Assembly: GCA_948567375.1 (NCBI GenBank)
Contig: OX419757.1
Span: forward strand, 16,616,001-16,680,000
Origin: Lunularia cruciata
Lineage: Eukaryota; Streptophyta; Marchantiopsida; Lunulariales; Lunulariaceae
Length of the DNA: 64,000 nucleotides
Direction of reading: 5' to 3'
Shown here: positions 10,751 to 27,539 of the stretch, piece after piece
Position numbering within the stretch: the stretch's first letter is position 1
Layout: each line of letters starts with the position of its first letter
Notes under the pieces: generated by a model
The model's database searches: none
What the model was told of the DNA's origin: nothing
Seen by the model: the letters and a program-made list of their open reading frames with translations, nothing else
Program-made: the position numbers and the translations under genes

Positions 10751-12950
10751 CTTCACAACTTTGGATTATTCAAAGAAGTGTCATCTAGTGTGTGATTGTT
10801 TTGATATGGATTGCAGAAACCAATGTTCTATTTAAAGCAATGAAACATTTTATCTAAAGTAAATTTTGAAATAACAAAATGAGAGTGATACATCTTTTAT
10901 CTAGTATAATAAGAAAATAAGAGTAATACCTTTGTTGCCTTTCTCATGTACTCCTTAACAAATGTGTCTTACTCCATATCCATTGTTCATATACATTCAA
11001 ATTTAGAGGAACAAAGAAGTATCTTTCTTTCATGCTCCTATATTTGCAGACCTTATTGATACCACTCAACTCGTTACCTAACCATGTAACCTTTTGGAGG
11101 CTCTAATCATGCTCTCCAAAACAGTACGTATGGGATTTAGATGGGAACACTACATCCACCATTATCAATTGATCATTTCATAATAAATACAAGTTTACCC
11201 TAACTTAAGTTGCTTACAAAGCATATCAATGTTCTCTCTAAGAAGAATATCCTCTTTCTTGTGCAATGAAAAAAGCTATATCTTTAATTACATTATGGGA
11301 AACTATACTATGGCTTTCAAAGGAACAATGAGGCATATGGACCCTTATTACATCTATAAGATAGTACCACACTCACAAGTGAATAATGAAGATGAAATTG
11401 GGTGTACCAAACCTAAGCAAAACCTTATTATTCTAGAGAAAGTAGTTGAAATACCATAAAACAAGGTTGAGCTAAGATCCAATAGTATGTATACTTTCTT
11501 GACAAGAGCAAAAACATACCTTAATAGCACATGTAATGGAAAAGTGAACTAGAAGATAATGTAGAGCTTGTCAAACTTGTCAATCCATCAAAGAAGACTG
11601 CAAACCTCTAATCAAATCAAAAAACAAAGAAGCAAAGGATTGAAGATTATCTCATGTATAAGGAGACATCACTTTTTTCTGCAAAAATAGATAGAGAAAA
11701 ATATCTCTCCTCTATCCAAATCACATATATCCCCAAGATTGATTTCTAAGTAACCACTGCAAGAAAAGCAAAGGTGATGAGAATTCCAAACTACCCAAAA
11801 ACAATACACGTACTATCTCTTCCATAGATAGTATGCCTACCACTCCATACAAGATTAGTAGAGATATCTATATGTGTGCCAAGTCCTTGTTACACACTCA
11901 AAGGTCCTTGATCCAATGATATCACCAAAGACTCCCATGATCCTCTTATCAAAGGTTCTCAAGTATGATAAGAAGATTAAAGAAGTGAGAATCATGCAAA
12001 TTAAGTAGGTTGATCAATAAGAAATACTATACCAAATGCTACATGCAAATCCCCTAGTATAGCAAGATCATCTACATGAAGAATATTCTTTGCAAGAGTG
12101 ACATCTAAAAAGTGTGTGACCAAAATCCTTGGACTCTATTTGCACTCCAGGCATGTATAAGCTATTTATCATCACAATATATCCTTTTGGAAGTTAGAGG
12201 TGAGGAAGAATACCCAAAGGGATCATGCATTACACTTTGACCCCTTTATTCTTAAGCCTAAAAGATGGAAAGCAATACTAAAATGGCCAAAAGCTTGCCA
12301 AATCTGGTCTACAAGGTCCATAATATGTGTATCTTACCCCAAGGAGAGAAAGATGTAACCTAGCATGGCCAAAGTAGTAGACAAAAGGGCTAAAAATGAG
12401 CCATTGCAAATAGAGGTCTCCTTAAGGGATCTCTCTATTATGTATTGTGTACTGATGGTTGATTAAAGAACAATGACTTTCTCTAATGAGAAGTAATACT
12501 GGAAGTAAAGAGAAGAAGGAAAATTGTAGAAGGACCATACAGAATAATATAAAACTTTCAAAAGATCCACTAGTTTCCTAACCTCTCTAAAGATAAGTGC
12601 ACTAGAGATGGTGTTGAAAGATTTCTCACCAACCTACAAAACAACCTAGTGTAGGTGGATATCTAGGATTACTCCAATGCCACAAGATATAGTCTCACAA
12701 TCTCTTAGTATAGCAACTCCAAATTTATGTAGACTAAGGTGTTATTAAAAGGGAGAACATTTATAAAAAAAATGGTATATCTAAAAAGAGGTAAGAAGAC
12801 TCATTGTTAGCCATACCATTGTCTTCTTTTATTTTTCTCCCTTTTAATAGTACCTTGATAGTAGGTAAGAAGGCATCCTTGATAGCAATCAGTCTAATAC
12901 ACATTATATCCTTCTCCATAGTGAAAACTTGATTTAATATCTAATACTTG
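10751..12950. other. no gene seen
   Basis: AT-rich decayed DNA. The longest open frame (11229-11459, 76 codons) has no recognisable domain. The composition resembles the neighbouring transposon relics, but I cannot name an element. Confidence 0.5.
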
Positions 12951-12954
12951 ATTA

Positions 12955-13152
12955 AGTAATGTAGGAATTTCCTCCTCACTATTGCTATGGGTACTTGGAA
13001 AAACTCTACAAAATCACTAGATGGATCATCTACTCAAAATAGAACTTGATTTACATATAGTAATTGATTAAGTAATGTAGGAATTTCCTCCTCACTATGG
13101 CTATATGCACTTGGAAAAACTCTACAAAACCACTAGATGGATCCTCTACTCA
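12955..13152. repeat. tandem duplication, period about 116 bp
   Basis: The segment GTAATGTAGGAATTTCCTCC through CACTAGATGGATC occurs at about 12957-13026 and 13073-13142, with parts of the intervening GATTAAGTA also repeated. On the minus strand the sequence runs on into an 89-codon frame (13150-13419) of unknown identity, so the duplication may lie in a decayed coding region. Confidence 0.7.
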
Positions 13153-15425
<2,273 letters not shown>

Positions 15426-16434
15426 CTATAGATTGAATGATCGAATGAAGATTTTGGATTGCAACAATACCTGCAGTTTGCCATTGGTAACATTGTGAAA
15501 AGCTCTTTAAACTTTATAAATTAGAACAAGGAGAAGGAAGAACAATGTTTCCATAGGTGAACTTGCAAAAGGATCATTGAACACAAGTAAACATCCAATG
15601 TGAACATACCATACTTTGTACATCTGAGGAACTACATCTGGAAGTGCGGTCATCATTGGTGCTTGTCAAGTACTCCAAGTTGGGCCTTTCTTGGGGTTGG
15701 CTCAACTCTCTATCCTTAGTAAGGTGACAAGAATTTTTGGTACTCAATGATTAATGAATGTCAAGTTTGGCAGTAGTAATCATCCCTTTTGATTCTTTGA
15801 ATCTGGCAACTTTGGATGATGAGTGCCTTTAGCGGGGCAAAAATATGTTTGTGTAGCTGATAATAGGTCCACCTAGGTCTACATAAGAGGTGCTTGAGCA
15901 CTCAAGAGCTTAGTTTGATATTTTCTACTAGGTTTCAAACATGATATTTTATAGTTGATTAGTCCAAAATTTGTGTCATCTATAGTCATGTCATTTGTGT
16001 AAATTGGAACCAATCAAGATTTGACATTCAAAGATGTTAATTCACCTTTAGGAATCTCCTTGGGAATTTAATTTGTATGGGATCCTCTACCTTACTTTAA
16101 AGAGATGTAGAGATTGAGTAAGAGCCAAATTCAATCCATGATGATAGAAGCAATTGGACATCAAAGCATCCACCTCTACATTCATTATACACAAAATTAC
16201 AATTTCATATTGTGAGTATTTTATTAACCATATTTCATAATCCCATCAAAAAATAAATTATTTATATTAAAACTTCACATTTCACTACTTCATTAACAGT
16301 TGTTGCTTCCCCAACTTGATCTACCACCAGACATTGCTCTAGTAGATTCAAACATCATATTATTGTGGTAGGGTTAACCTTTGGGAAATTAATCAAAGAA
16401 AGGGACAAAAAAATCCATATTAGTATTTATATAG
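15426..16434. other. no gene seen
   Basis: Low-complexity decayed sequence between two LINE 3' ends. I see no coding signal. Confidence 0.45.
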
Positions 16435-19400
16435 ATATACAATGTACACTAAAGGAAAAGAGGAAGGAGTACAAAGCACAAGCAAGTACAAAAAGGAAAT
16501 AAAGCGCAAGGCTCAATAGTCCAAAGTGGCCTAAAAAGACAAACAAAAATAGGACCCAAAGGTACTATAGGGAAAAAAGCATGATAATAACAAGCACCAA
16601 AGAAATAAAAGAGTGTAGGCTACTCCTCCAATGGTATGTCCGGTAAATAGGAAAGGAGGACCCTAACCATGATGGGTAGATCTACTCTAGCTACTTGTCA
16701 ATGAAGACCTAAAGCTTTAGCACATTGCAAAGGGATTGATACATACTATTGATATATGGCTAAAGAGACAACCAATGCTACTCTCCTTTGCAAAGAACCC
16801 TCTACTAAATCCTTGACAAGTATATCAAATGGTGATGTAGGCACCCAACAATCTCAATTGCTCGGTGAACAAAGGTTTTCAAGGAGACCCGAGGTGCATA
16901 GCGCTCTTCCTTGCTTCTAAAGGCAATGGTTGTTGTTGTTGTTCCCACTTGTATGCTTGCCAATGCCAATGACTCAATTTGTAAAGGGTTTGCATCACCA
17001 CATTATGCAAGGTATGATGATAATCCATGAAAGTAACAATATTTACTTGCTCCCAATGGATAGGTGGTCCCAATAGATACAACCATCACTCAATTTGAAC
17101 ATGTGTTTGTATAGCTTGTAAGATCTAAGTGATTTTATCCTAAACATCCTCATGGACTTTGGTAGGCTTCCTTCTTATTGCACATCATAAAAGATGTATC
17201 TCTTATATATCATATGGAGAACTAAAGTCTAGTGATCTAGAAGCCCTATAAGAGCTAGATATGGGAGACCAAGTTCATTCATAGTGTTGTGGTAAACTCC
17301 TCAAAAGTAGATTGGAAATCATCAATCAAGGGTGAAGCCTAGAGCCAAGATCCAAAGTCTTTTTCCATGAATGAGAAGATCCTAGCTCTATCAAGTTGAG
17401 GCATGTTGGTGAAGATGTTAGGAAATGTGTGAGTGTGCGTATGCTCATTGAGATCCACCTAAATCTTCTTAGAGTTTAAGGATACAAAGTCAATAAGTCT
17501 TGAGCCAACTAGAGATATGATTGGAAGGTGTAAGTGCTTGAATCCACTATTGTGGTGGGTTCTAACCAAAAGAGACATGTAAGAACCTATCTGCCAAATG
17601 AAGGACCATTAGGGCTCATGCTCCAATATATGCTATTGGTGTTGTGGCATCTTGTTCTATGAGACCACTTCTAATCTACCTATAACTATGTGTAGAGCTA
17701 TTTATTGCTTATGCCACTCATTTGAGAGCTATGGGAGCATACATGGCCCTAAGAGAGTGAAAAAGTATGCGATATAGTGCTATCAAACATCCACAAGTTT
17801 GGAAACAATGTCTACAGAGGAAAGAAAGTCCGTGCCAAATATGAGGCCTTAGAAAGGTAAGACTATGCAAGAATAGAATAGGCAACCTGGGTAATCTCCA
17901 ATTGGGGTAGGAGGTGAACATAGGCTATAGCCTAGACTAAGGTGTTTGAAATGAATGCACTACAAAAATCCTCCTATTCCAAAGGAGAGCCTAAAACTTT
18001 CAAACCACCTATGAGGAATTGGAATCTTGGTGGGAGATCAAAAGGAGTGAGGATTGTATGTGGGCTCTAGACCTTGTATTTACAAGTTTGGACTTGTAAA
18101 CCCAAGGCCTCCAAGTTGAGTATGAAAGAAAACATTACTCAAACTACATCCTCCAAATGGCCTACAATATGAGTGATGTCAAAGAAGAAAGAGAAAGACA
18201 AGACAAAAAATCAGCTACAATATGTTGTAAAGCTATGTAATGTTTAATGGTGTGATACCATTAGCTAGATAAATTATCTAGAGGTAGAAACTGGCTTGGT
18301 AATACCTTTGGGGATGTTATACATGATAGTCTAAGTATATTAGATAAATGTGTCACCAAAAGAGGACTTCCACTAATAGTGTAGAGACTAGAAACACACC
18401 AAAAACTTTAGAGCCAATTTTGGAACCCTAAATGCATGAATTAGGCTTCAAAATTAGAAATTTCAATCTTAAAGGGAAAATGCTTTCCTTCTACTCTTTC
18501 ACTTTGTCTTGTCAAGATCTTTCCAATGATACTATGTCTATACTGTCCTGAGCTTTCTACAAGAAGATTCCCAATTATTCCTTATGGTCAAACCTATTTG
18601 ACCAATCAAAAGGAACCCAAGCTAACATGTCACCAACTCATGGATCCAATCTAAAGGGGTATCCTATAGACATATCACCTATCCATGTATCTAATCTAAG
18701 GATGTAGCTCCCTTGGAAGGGATCTTCTCCTTTATATAATAAAGTCAAAGTGCTCTTTTGTGGCATCGGAGTATTAAGGAATTAAACTTTATATTTCTCT
18801 TGTGTTTCTTCTCTTGGGGTTTCTCCAATCCTTGGAAATTTAAATATGGCAAAGAGAGATCCATCCAAGGGATCCTATGGCCATGTGCTCTTAGTTAATG
18901 TCAATTGCATGAACTCTCTAGTAGTAGTATGGTGGCTATACAATAGAGGTGTCTCTATACCATAGAAAGTAAAAACAAATAGGATCAAGGAGGGAATATG
19001 ATCTTAAATTAAGCAAAGAGCACAGAAAAATGCTAAACAAGAAATGGTATTGAAGGCATTGGAGACATCAACTTGGATCACCACCCAATTCAGATGAATG
19101 TCTTAGATGCTTGAATGCTTGCAATAATTGTCTCACATCCCCTTAGAGTAGTCACAACAAATTGATGGGGAGACAACAAGGAAGAAAAACACTAATGTAG
19201 TTGTGAGCAAAGAGTACAAGGAACCAAATGCAAAAAATCATCCCCACTGGCAAGGAAGTGCACACTTGAGGTCTCTTTTGCAAGAGTTAGGAATCAAGAA
19301 GCATCAAAAAGTAAAGCTACTCCAAGGGGTACATGACCTAAGGCAATGCGCTAACAAAAGCAAAGAGAAGAGGAAAACTTGAGTCTAGAGCATTTGCGGA

Positions 19401-19860
19401 GAGGCAATCCCATAAGTGCTCAAAAATTAACATAAATGGCTCCACTTTTTTAGAAACACGGGGAGTGGAGTAACACATGAGCAAAGCAAGACTAAATAAG
19501 TTGTTATTCCTTATCTGGTTGGTCATCATGGAGGAACAAAGAAAGGTCTTCAATGGCAGGTGGATGTAGGGTCTATAAAGCAAACAAAGTGTTAGAGGAG
19601 AAGAGTGATGGTCAAGACAATGAGTGTGCCTAGGCTTCCCTATGAGCAAGCATGTTTCTCACTCAAGATGAACCTCTAATGGCTATTATAGTAGCGCATC
19701 ATGGACTAAGAAGGCAAAGAACCCCAACTCCATCATACTCCTCCAAGGCTAACACTCCAAGACTCAAACTATTGCTCACTAGAGAACTCAATGAGAGAGA
19801 GATAGTTGCAAATGAAAGGATGATGAGTACCTCTTCACCGTATTTTATATACTTGTGAAA
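16435..19860 (-). mobile_element. decayed LINE (non-LTR retrotransposon) with RT remnant
   Basis: On the minus strand at about 19086-19047 the reading is WVVIQVDVSNAFNT, reverse-transcriptase motif A of plant LINEs, where the Asp of VDV is catalytic. Just downstream, across stops, comes DPLDGSLFAIFKFPR (cf. GDPLGGxLFALAHF), then a degraded relative of the ADDTHIVGP catalytic box near 18.7 kb. A C-terminal LINE-like reading (MPQLDRARIFSFMEKDFGSW) lies near 17.4 kb and a non-coding 3' end near 16.44 kb. Upstream of motif A, 19.3-19.65 kb has a 103-codon minus frame probably from the same protein. No endonuclease was recognised. Multiple stops show it is dead. Confidence 0.65.
18243..18842 (-). 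repeat. LINE segment shared with 40598-41170
   Basis: About 600 bp align in the same orientation with 40598-41170. Shared landmarks include ATTATCTAGAGGT, CTTGGTAATA, ACTAATAGTG, GAATTAGGC, AGAAGATTC, TTTGACCAA, AACTAATCTAAGG-type phrases and ATCCTTGGAAA. Both are minus-strand LINE RT regions; their divergence shows separate old insertions. Confidence 0.75.
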
Positions 19861-19929
19861 CAGTTATGCACCAAAGTTACTAATTATTGGAGTAACTCAA
19901 GTTACTAAGCTAAAAGTCAAATAAAGTAA

Positions 19930-20345
19930 AAAAGCTAAATAAATATTCACTTATAAGAATATTCTCTTAAGCATGTGGTCTTATCTTGACCAAACCACTA
20001 ACTCAAGGATTCCTTCACATGGGCTTTCCTTGGAATATAGAAGAATCCAAAACAAAAAGGTTATGCATCCAAGAGTTCTCAACTCTTTTGTCAAAGCTAA
20101 ACATCTAGGAATAATACCAAGTCAACACACTAGAACCCAAAATAAGGGTGCTCATCTTTTCTACTTCCACTAAAGTAAGATCCTCTCTATCTTAGCTATG
20201 ACTAAATTTAGCTTATCATGACTAATGCAGAATCATCCTTTATCACTATAAAAATAATATCTCTCAAGTACTTATAATACCAAACTAAATATCACAATAG
20301 TACATACATGCACAAACGAATGTTATAGCTCATATATACTCACCT
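19930..20345 (-). mobile_element. gypsy-type LTR family Y, copy 2 (inverted)
   Basis: The reverse complement matches the LTR at 4.09-4.5 kb along TGTGCATG, TTGTGATATTTAG, TTGGTATTA, GTACTTGAGA, TAGTCATAGCTAAGATAGA and GTGAAGGAATCCTTGA. It is incomplete at its right part and probably a truncated or solo LTR. Confidence 0.7.
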
Positions 20346-20879
20346 TCTTGACCTAACATCAAGAAGCATTGAAAGCAATGATACTCTAGTGGAAGGGCAT
20401 GGGACTATGGAGACTTTACAATCTATCATGCTACAACTTGGGCCCTAATGGTGTAATCATCATAGAGGGTTACAAAATATCTTCTCAAAAACCTATTAAT
20501 CCTAGAGGTAATCTTATAATATTTTGAAGCACCTCTATGGACTAGAAGGAGTAATGTCCACTAAAAAAAGAGGCCACATAAAGTCCAAGTAGAGACATCT
20601 TTGCCATGGTCATTTACCACAATAGCACAAAATAGGAGGAAAAATGTGGAGAAAATAAGAGGACATAATGGCATGAAGATCCCAAGTATAAATCCATGGC
20701 CAAGGTAAACTTGGTAGGAATGTTGAGATAAGGTCCAAAAGATCTAACCAAAAATTCAAGTCCGAGAGAGCTTTTAGAGCAACTATTGGAATATATATGG
20801 GATCTAGTATGGTAATACTAGTTGTAGGTTCCACCCACATATGTAACCAATAAGATGTCCTTCTATGTTGCATTAGGCT

Positions 20880-21190
20880 TGTAACATCCATTTGTGTTAT
20901 ACCATTTATGATATTTAGTTTGGTATAGATATTATTTATATAAAGAAAAAGAAAGGTTCTACATTAGTCATAATTAGCTAAAGTTAGTTATAGCTAAGAT
21001 AGAGAGTATTTTACTTAGAGGAAGTAGAAAAGATGAGCACCACTATTTTGGATTCTAATGTGTTGACTTGGTATTAGTTCTAGGTGATTGGCTTTGAGGA
21101 AAGAGTTGAGAACACTTGGACCCACAAGCCTTTCTACTTTGGATTCTTCTATAGCCCAAGGATGACATTCTCCAAGATGTAGGCTAGAGA
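20880..21190 (+). mobile_element. gypsy-type LTR family Y, copy 3
   Basis: It starts with TGTAACATCCATTTGTG and follows the family through GGTTCTACATTAGTCATAATTAGC, TTTTGGATTCTAATG and GGATTCTTCTATAGCCCAAG. It lies only about 540 bp from copy 2 in opposite orientation. The match stops near 21170. Confidence 0.7.
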
Positions 21191-22559
21191 AATGTACTAA
21201 TAAATCTAGAGATGTTATAGTATACATAACATCTCTCAAAACACACCAAAATGGAGATCTTGAAGATTCTAACCTTGGCTAGTATAGGTATGTTCCTAAC
21301 ATGGCCATCCAAAAATCACCAAATGAATTGGACCATATCTCTATAAATCCTCTACCCCTAGCAATGAAATGTTTGTTGGTAGGATCTTTTGGTAACTCCG
21401 GGCTTCTAATATAGGTAATAACTCAAGATACCAATAGGCCAAGTGTGCTACATGATATAAAGAGACTTTCCTAGCAATCTCATCTCTTTCCATATACAAG
21501 TACCTTTGTACTTGTATACTTGCCAATAATATTGTAGCTAGTCTAATGCTAATCCCACCAAACAACTCCAATAGACATACTCCCTCTATTGGGTTCTACC
21601 AAGCAATGAGTGTTCAATTCATTGAGCAGATCCCATGCTCTTCAACCAAGTCAGCTCTACTATCAAACACCTTTGCTCTAGAAGCAAGAACCACATCATC
21701 TTTATTCTCACAAAGTGTGGCAGACAACCGGAACATTGGAGTTGGGTCAACTTCCAATCTAAACATGTCATTGGCTAGAACAAAGGAAAGTGCATAATCA
21801 ATTGAGTAGCTCCCAACATCATGCTAGACTCAATCTGTGTAGTAGTAGGTGGCTGACTAGCATCTAGTCTATTATGCACTCCATCACCATCTACCACACT
21901 TGCACTAGGATGGCTAGGAGTCATGGATGTCATCTATAGTGCCTTAGAGAGTGTGAAAGATTAGGGAAGTCTAACCTATCTACCAGCCTCTCTTGTCGGT
22001 GGGTCCAACTCCATTGATGCTCTTCTAGCCTATGGAGCATGTACTGCACTCCTAATCACTACAGCAAATGCATCTACCTATGTTATTCCACAAATAAAGT
22101 CCAAGATATCTCTATCACCAACATAAGAGGTGGAAGCCATAGCTTAGAGAAAAGATTGGCTAGCATGGTTATAGCTCAGAGGAGATTAGATTCAGAAGCC
22201 TCAGCGCCTAAATTTGATCTCCTCTAAACTATGGCCATGCTAGCCAATCTTTGCTCTAATTGCTCAATTCAAATAAACATTGATGTATAAGAAGCAAGGA
22301 TATGTATTGCATCTCTACCACCTTGTCCTCCATGACCTGGAGCTCCTCTACCACCTGCCATAACAACCCTACCACTTTGTAACTTCAGGTGAAGGTCAAA
22401 GCATTAGTCACCATTGTGACCAAATTTGTGACAATGGTCACACTATCTTTATGTTGGATGTTATGTACCAAAGGTATCATATCTATCATCTTGATTGCAC
22501 TCTTTCTTATGGTGAGGTCCACCACAAGTCCAACAAGCAACACGACCACTCATTGGTTA
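21191..22559 (-). mobile_element. decayed gypsy-related sequence
   Basis: Fragments of protein-like sequence occur on both strands (for example 21341-21571 minus and 21546-21797 plus) but none is recognisable. The unit continues from the gag relic at 22.56-23.5 kb on the minus strand. An inverted repeat inside is listed separately. Confidence 0.35.
22155..22252. repeat. imperfect inverted repeat, about 31-bp arms
   Basis: GATTGGCTAGCATGGTTATA with the following GCTCAGAGGAG (22155-22185) is mirrored by CTCCTCTAAACTATGGCCAT with GCTAGCCAATC (about 22220-22250), with four or so mismatches and about 35 nt between. It may be an inverted duplication in decayed coding sequence. Confidence 0.8.
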
Positions 22560-23520
22560 CTATTGACTTAAGAATCAAGGTAAGGGTTTAGCTACACTAG
22601 GCCCTCCACTTGCTCCATAGGATTTGGGCTATCCATTTTATACTCAAAAGCCAACATGGTACACTCTACTACACTCTAGAAGAAGTAACAGATGTGGATG
22701 AGTTCTCCCTACCAAATCTATATGTCACCACTCTTTCCTCCACCATGTTAAGCTTAATATGCTCAACCAAACTAAAGACCACTACCAAAGTAGGTGAAGT
22801 AGTATGTAACAATATAGCATCATTACTCTAGATTGCAACTCCTTATCTAGGATCCCATATCAAAATTGGATTGCTTGGGCCTTAGTAACTCCTTGAGTGA
22901 AACTAATCAGCCATCTCATGCAAGTGTACGCCTTCCATAGGCTCTTTCTAGCCTTCCATTGGAACTCTTGCAAGCTTTTCAACTTGTCAATCCATACTCC
23001 TTGGTAGTTCTACCTCAAGCACTAGAAGAACTCCACCATGGGGTTAAACCTCGATATTGCACTACCTCTTGTAATGGTACTCCCACTTGTAGTAACATTA
23101 TCTCCAACTAATGCACCTCCACTATATTCACCAATGCTACTAGAGCTAGAACTTGTGGGTACTACCAATCTACTCCTAACAACCAAGCCCAATGTGATAG
23201 AGATGTAGTTCAAAGACCAATACTATCTCCATAGCTTGATCTCCTCCAAGTGAGCTCCCCTAAACTCATGATAGTAATCCATCAGCGGACCCTTCAAGTG
23301 TTGAAAAAATATTTTCCATACCATGAAGGATGTGAACAAAGTTGGGTTTTGTATCTATTACAAATCACACCAACTATCAAACTCTTGGATGAAGTCATCC
23401 AACCCAATAGTACCCATTGTACCAAAGTAGCACCTGGGGAGTTTGGAAGCCCTATAAATCTCATCCATATCTCACAACAATGGTGCGGACACACCAAGTG
23501 CACTCTCAATTAAATATGCT
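22560..23520 (-). pseudogene. gypsy gag relic, minus strand
   Basis: Read on the minus strand across stops and frameshifts, the sequence gives WIDKLKSLQEFQWKARKS, then WKAYTCMRWLISFTQGVTKA, then YGILDKELQSRVMM. This has the look of a retrotransposon gag helical region. It is followed by a family-Y LTR farther along the minus strand, which fits a minus-oriented gypsy remnant. I see no zinc knuckle. The assignment is moderate only. Confidence 0.4.
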
Positions 23521-25039
<1,519 letters not shown>

Positions 25040-25450
25040 CAAATTTGTACTTGATCCTTCACTTAACGCTCTCCAACAATCAAGTATTGATTATAGTCAA
25101 GCCACATCCACTTAGCTAAGAGACTCCAGGTGATGCTTGTTTTCATCTGTCCACCATAATTAGGAACTCAAAGGCTCAACATCATAAAATGAGCTCTCTA
25201 GAGTTGCACTTTAAAGGTATACCCCTCTACTTGACCTAGGTCTCCAACCATAATAGCGTTGTTGATGACACATCAACAATGCAAATGGTGCAAGTGACAA
25301 TGGGTCTCACCATGTGATTAATAGCCCTAACATAAACCGCCAAGTAGTACATGGGTAAATACCAAAATGCCTATGACTACCAACACTACCACTCCAGCAT
25401 CCGAGCAACCTAGCTTTGACACTACAAATGTCATGGGACAATCTTGATGG
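25040..25450 (-). repeat. repeat X copy 2 (inverted)
   Basis: The reverse complement matches 7850-8260 along GGAGACCTAGGTCAAG, GGTATACCTTTAAAG, ATGTTGAGCCTTTGAGTT, AAGCATCACCTGGAGTCTC and ATGTGGCTTGACTATAATCA. The match ends near AACTGATTA in both. Confidence 0.75.
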
Positions 25451-25904
25451 TATAAAAATTTTTTACTACAATGAAAAGATGCACCAAATGGGCTTTATGA
25501 ACATCAGGTTTAAGTCCTATATACAATCCTACTTAGTTGCAAAAGAAATCTAATGGCTACAATGTACATGAAATCCATATTTACATCTAAGCCATTCAAT
25601 TTTAATCACATCTTATCTACTTATCTAACCCTAAACCTAATCCTATGTAGGTGTAGGCCATGTGGTATGGCAACCTAAGCCTCTTAACTTATCATCTACA
25701 ACTATTATGTCAAGTTAAAGGTGTAATACAAGATCTTTGTATTGTAACCTAACTACTATGTACAAAATATATTTAGATACAAAATGTCTTGTATTGCAGC
25801 TGCAAAAACTATAATGTTGTATTTATGAAATGGCTCTTAGTAGATTGTGATGAAGTTGGATGTGGCTCATTTTGTATGAACCTGTTGATGGCGTGACTCA
25901 TATG
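25451..25904. other. no gene seen
   Basis: AT-rich sequence without open frames of note. Confidence 0.45.
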
Positions 25905-26680
25905 CAAGACAATTTGGTACAAGATATGAGATACAAAGTATGAGGTACGAGAGACAAAAGAAATGAAGTACAAGAAACAAAGTAAGAGGTTAGGTACAAA
26001 AATGAAGTATGAGGAAAAAATAATATGAGGTCAGAGATCAAGTATGAATACGAGACAAGTAGTACAAGGTAGGATAGAAAACATGAGTATTGGGTCTGAG
26101 CAAAAGTACAAGATAATGAGGTAAGAGGTGTGAGTTTGAGATGAGTATGAGATATGAATATGAGACAAATAGTACGAGGTCTTAATACGAGATGAGTATG
26201 AGGTAAGGAACAAAAACAATATGAGATCTTAATATGAGATGAGTAAAAGGTTATGAACAAGAAATAAATATGAGGTTACAAAAAATAAACAAATCCGAGG
26301 TAATGAGGTTACAAACACATATGAGATTCCGAATGAGAAACGAGTATGAGGGTACAAATCAGGAAAATAATACAAGGTTATGTACAAGAGATAAGTACGA
26401 GGTTACTAATACAAGGTTATGTACAAGAGATAAGTAAGAGGTTACCAACAAGAAACAAGGAAAATATATATGTTGTTATGTATGAGAGATAAGTATGAGG
26501 TTCCAAATGAGAAAAAAATATGAGGTTACAAACAACAAGAAATGAGTACGAGGTTACAAACCAATATGAGATTACGACCAAAAAAAATTTATAAGATTAC
26601 GAATGGGAAATGAATACAAGGTTATGAATGAGAAATAAAGTATGAGGTACAAGAAGTACAAGATACAAGGTGTGGGCTTA
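25905..26680. repeat. purine-rich degenerate minisatellite
   Basis: The plus strand is almost free of C across some 770 bp and is built from variable repeats of phrases such as TATGAGGTTACAAACAAGAA and GAGATAAGTACGAGGTTAC, roughly 18-35 bp per unit. The long minus-strand frame here (25898-26260) is an artefact of this composition. Confidence 0.8.
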
Positions 26681-27439
26681 ACATCCAAATGGTTGGTACT
26701 TCTTATGGTCGTAACTTTTGCTACATACCTCCAAATGCTATGATTTTGGTGTCAATAAAAAACAATTTTGAAGTTGCTTCAAATGAAAATAAACATTACT
26801 CCATTTGAACAAGTAACAATAGAGAAATGTGTAGAGCCCTGAATGTGCAGAGCGAGGAAAGATGACTCTTTCATGTTGATTACAACAAAGATCTTCAAAG
26901 CCGCACCCTTTGTAAAGTGATGTATACAAGAATGAAACTAAATAATATCATATGGACTAATTTCTTACCTAGACATGATAAAAAGATTTTACTCATAGAA
27001 GTTAAAAAATGAAACAAAATTACACTCTTGAGAACTGACACAAGTCAAGTAAAAATTAAAGAATATAATGAAAAATTCACGGAAACAAATATTATGATTC
27101 AAATCTCCTGGCGTTAATATTTTACCGTTATACCCTAAACCAAACCAGACAAGTGGACAATAACTCCTACATGTTTATAACCCAAATTAAATATTCCTAG
27201 ACCGAGGCCCACCGCTTCTTCACTGCGTTTTCCATGCTGTCAACAGTTGCTTCTCCATATTTCGAACTCTGCTTTGTGTTCTCCCTTCACAGTATGATGC
27301 AATGGCGTGGTCGCCCAATTCGGATCGCTCTAAAGGTTGATTGTCCACCCGTGAGGATTGACTATCTTCGAATTTTGTCCAACTGTTGCACCCTGTCTCG
27401 CTCCTGAGGAGGGAGATGAAATAGAATTATACTGAAATA
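26681..27439. other. no gene seen
   Basis: Transition from AT-rich repeat to the more GC-balanced DnaJ island. No coding unit was recognised. It precedes the duplicated segment. Confidence 0.4.
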
Positions 27440-27539
27440 CAGCTTGTTGCAACAAGCTTACATCGTTAGAAACATGTTCATGGTCTGGCCCTGTACTTGG
27501 GATGTGCAGTACACTCTGTCATACAACATATGCTTCCAC

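Noticed and set aside
25898-26260. 120-codon minus frame rich in Ser, Leu and Thr
   Set aside because: Caused by a purine-only plus strand in a degenerate minisatellite; no domain and no homologous structure.
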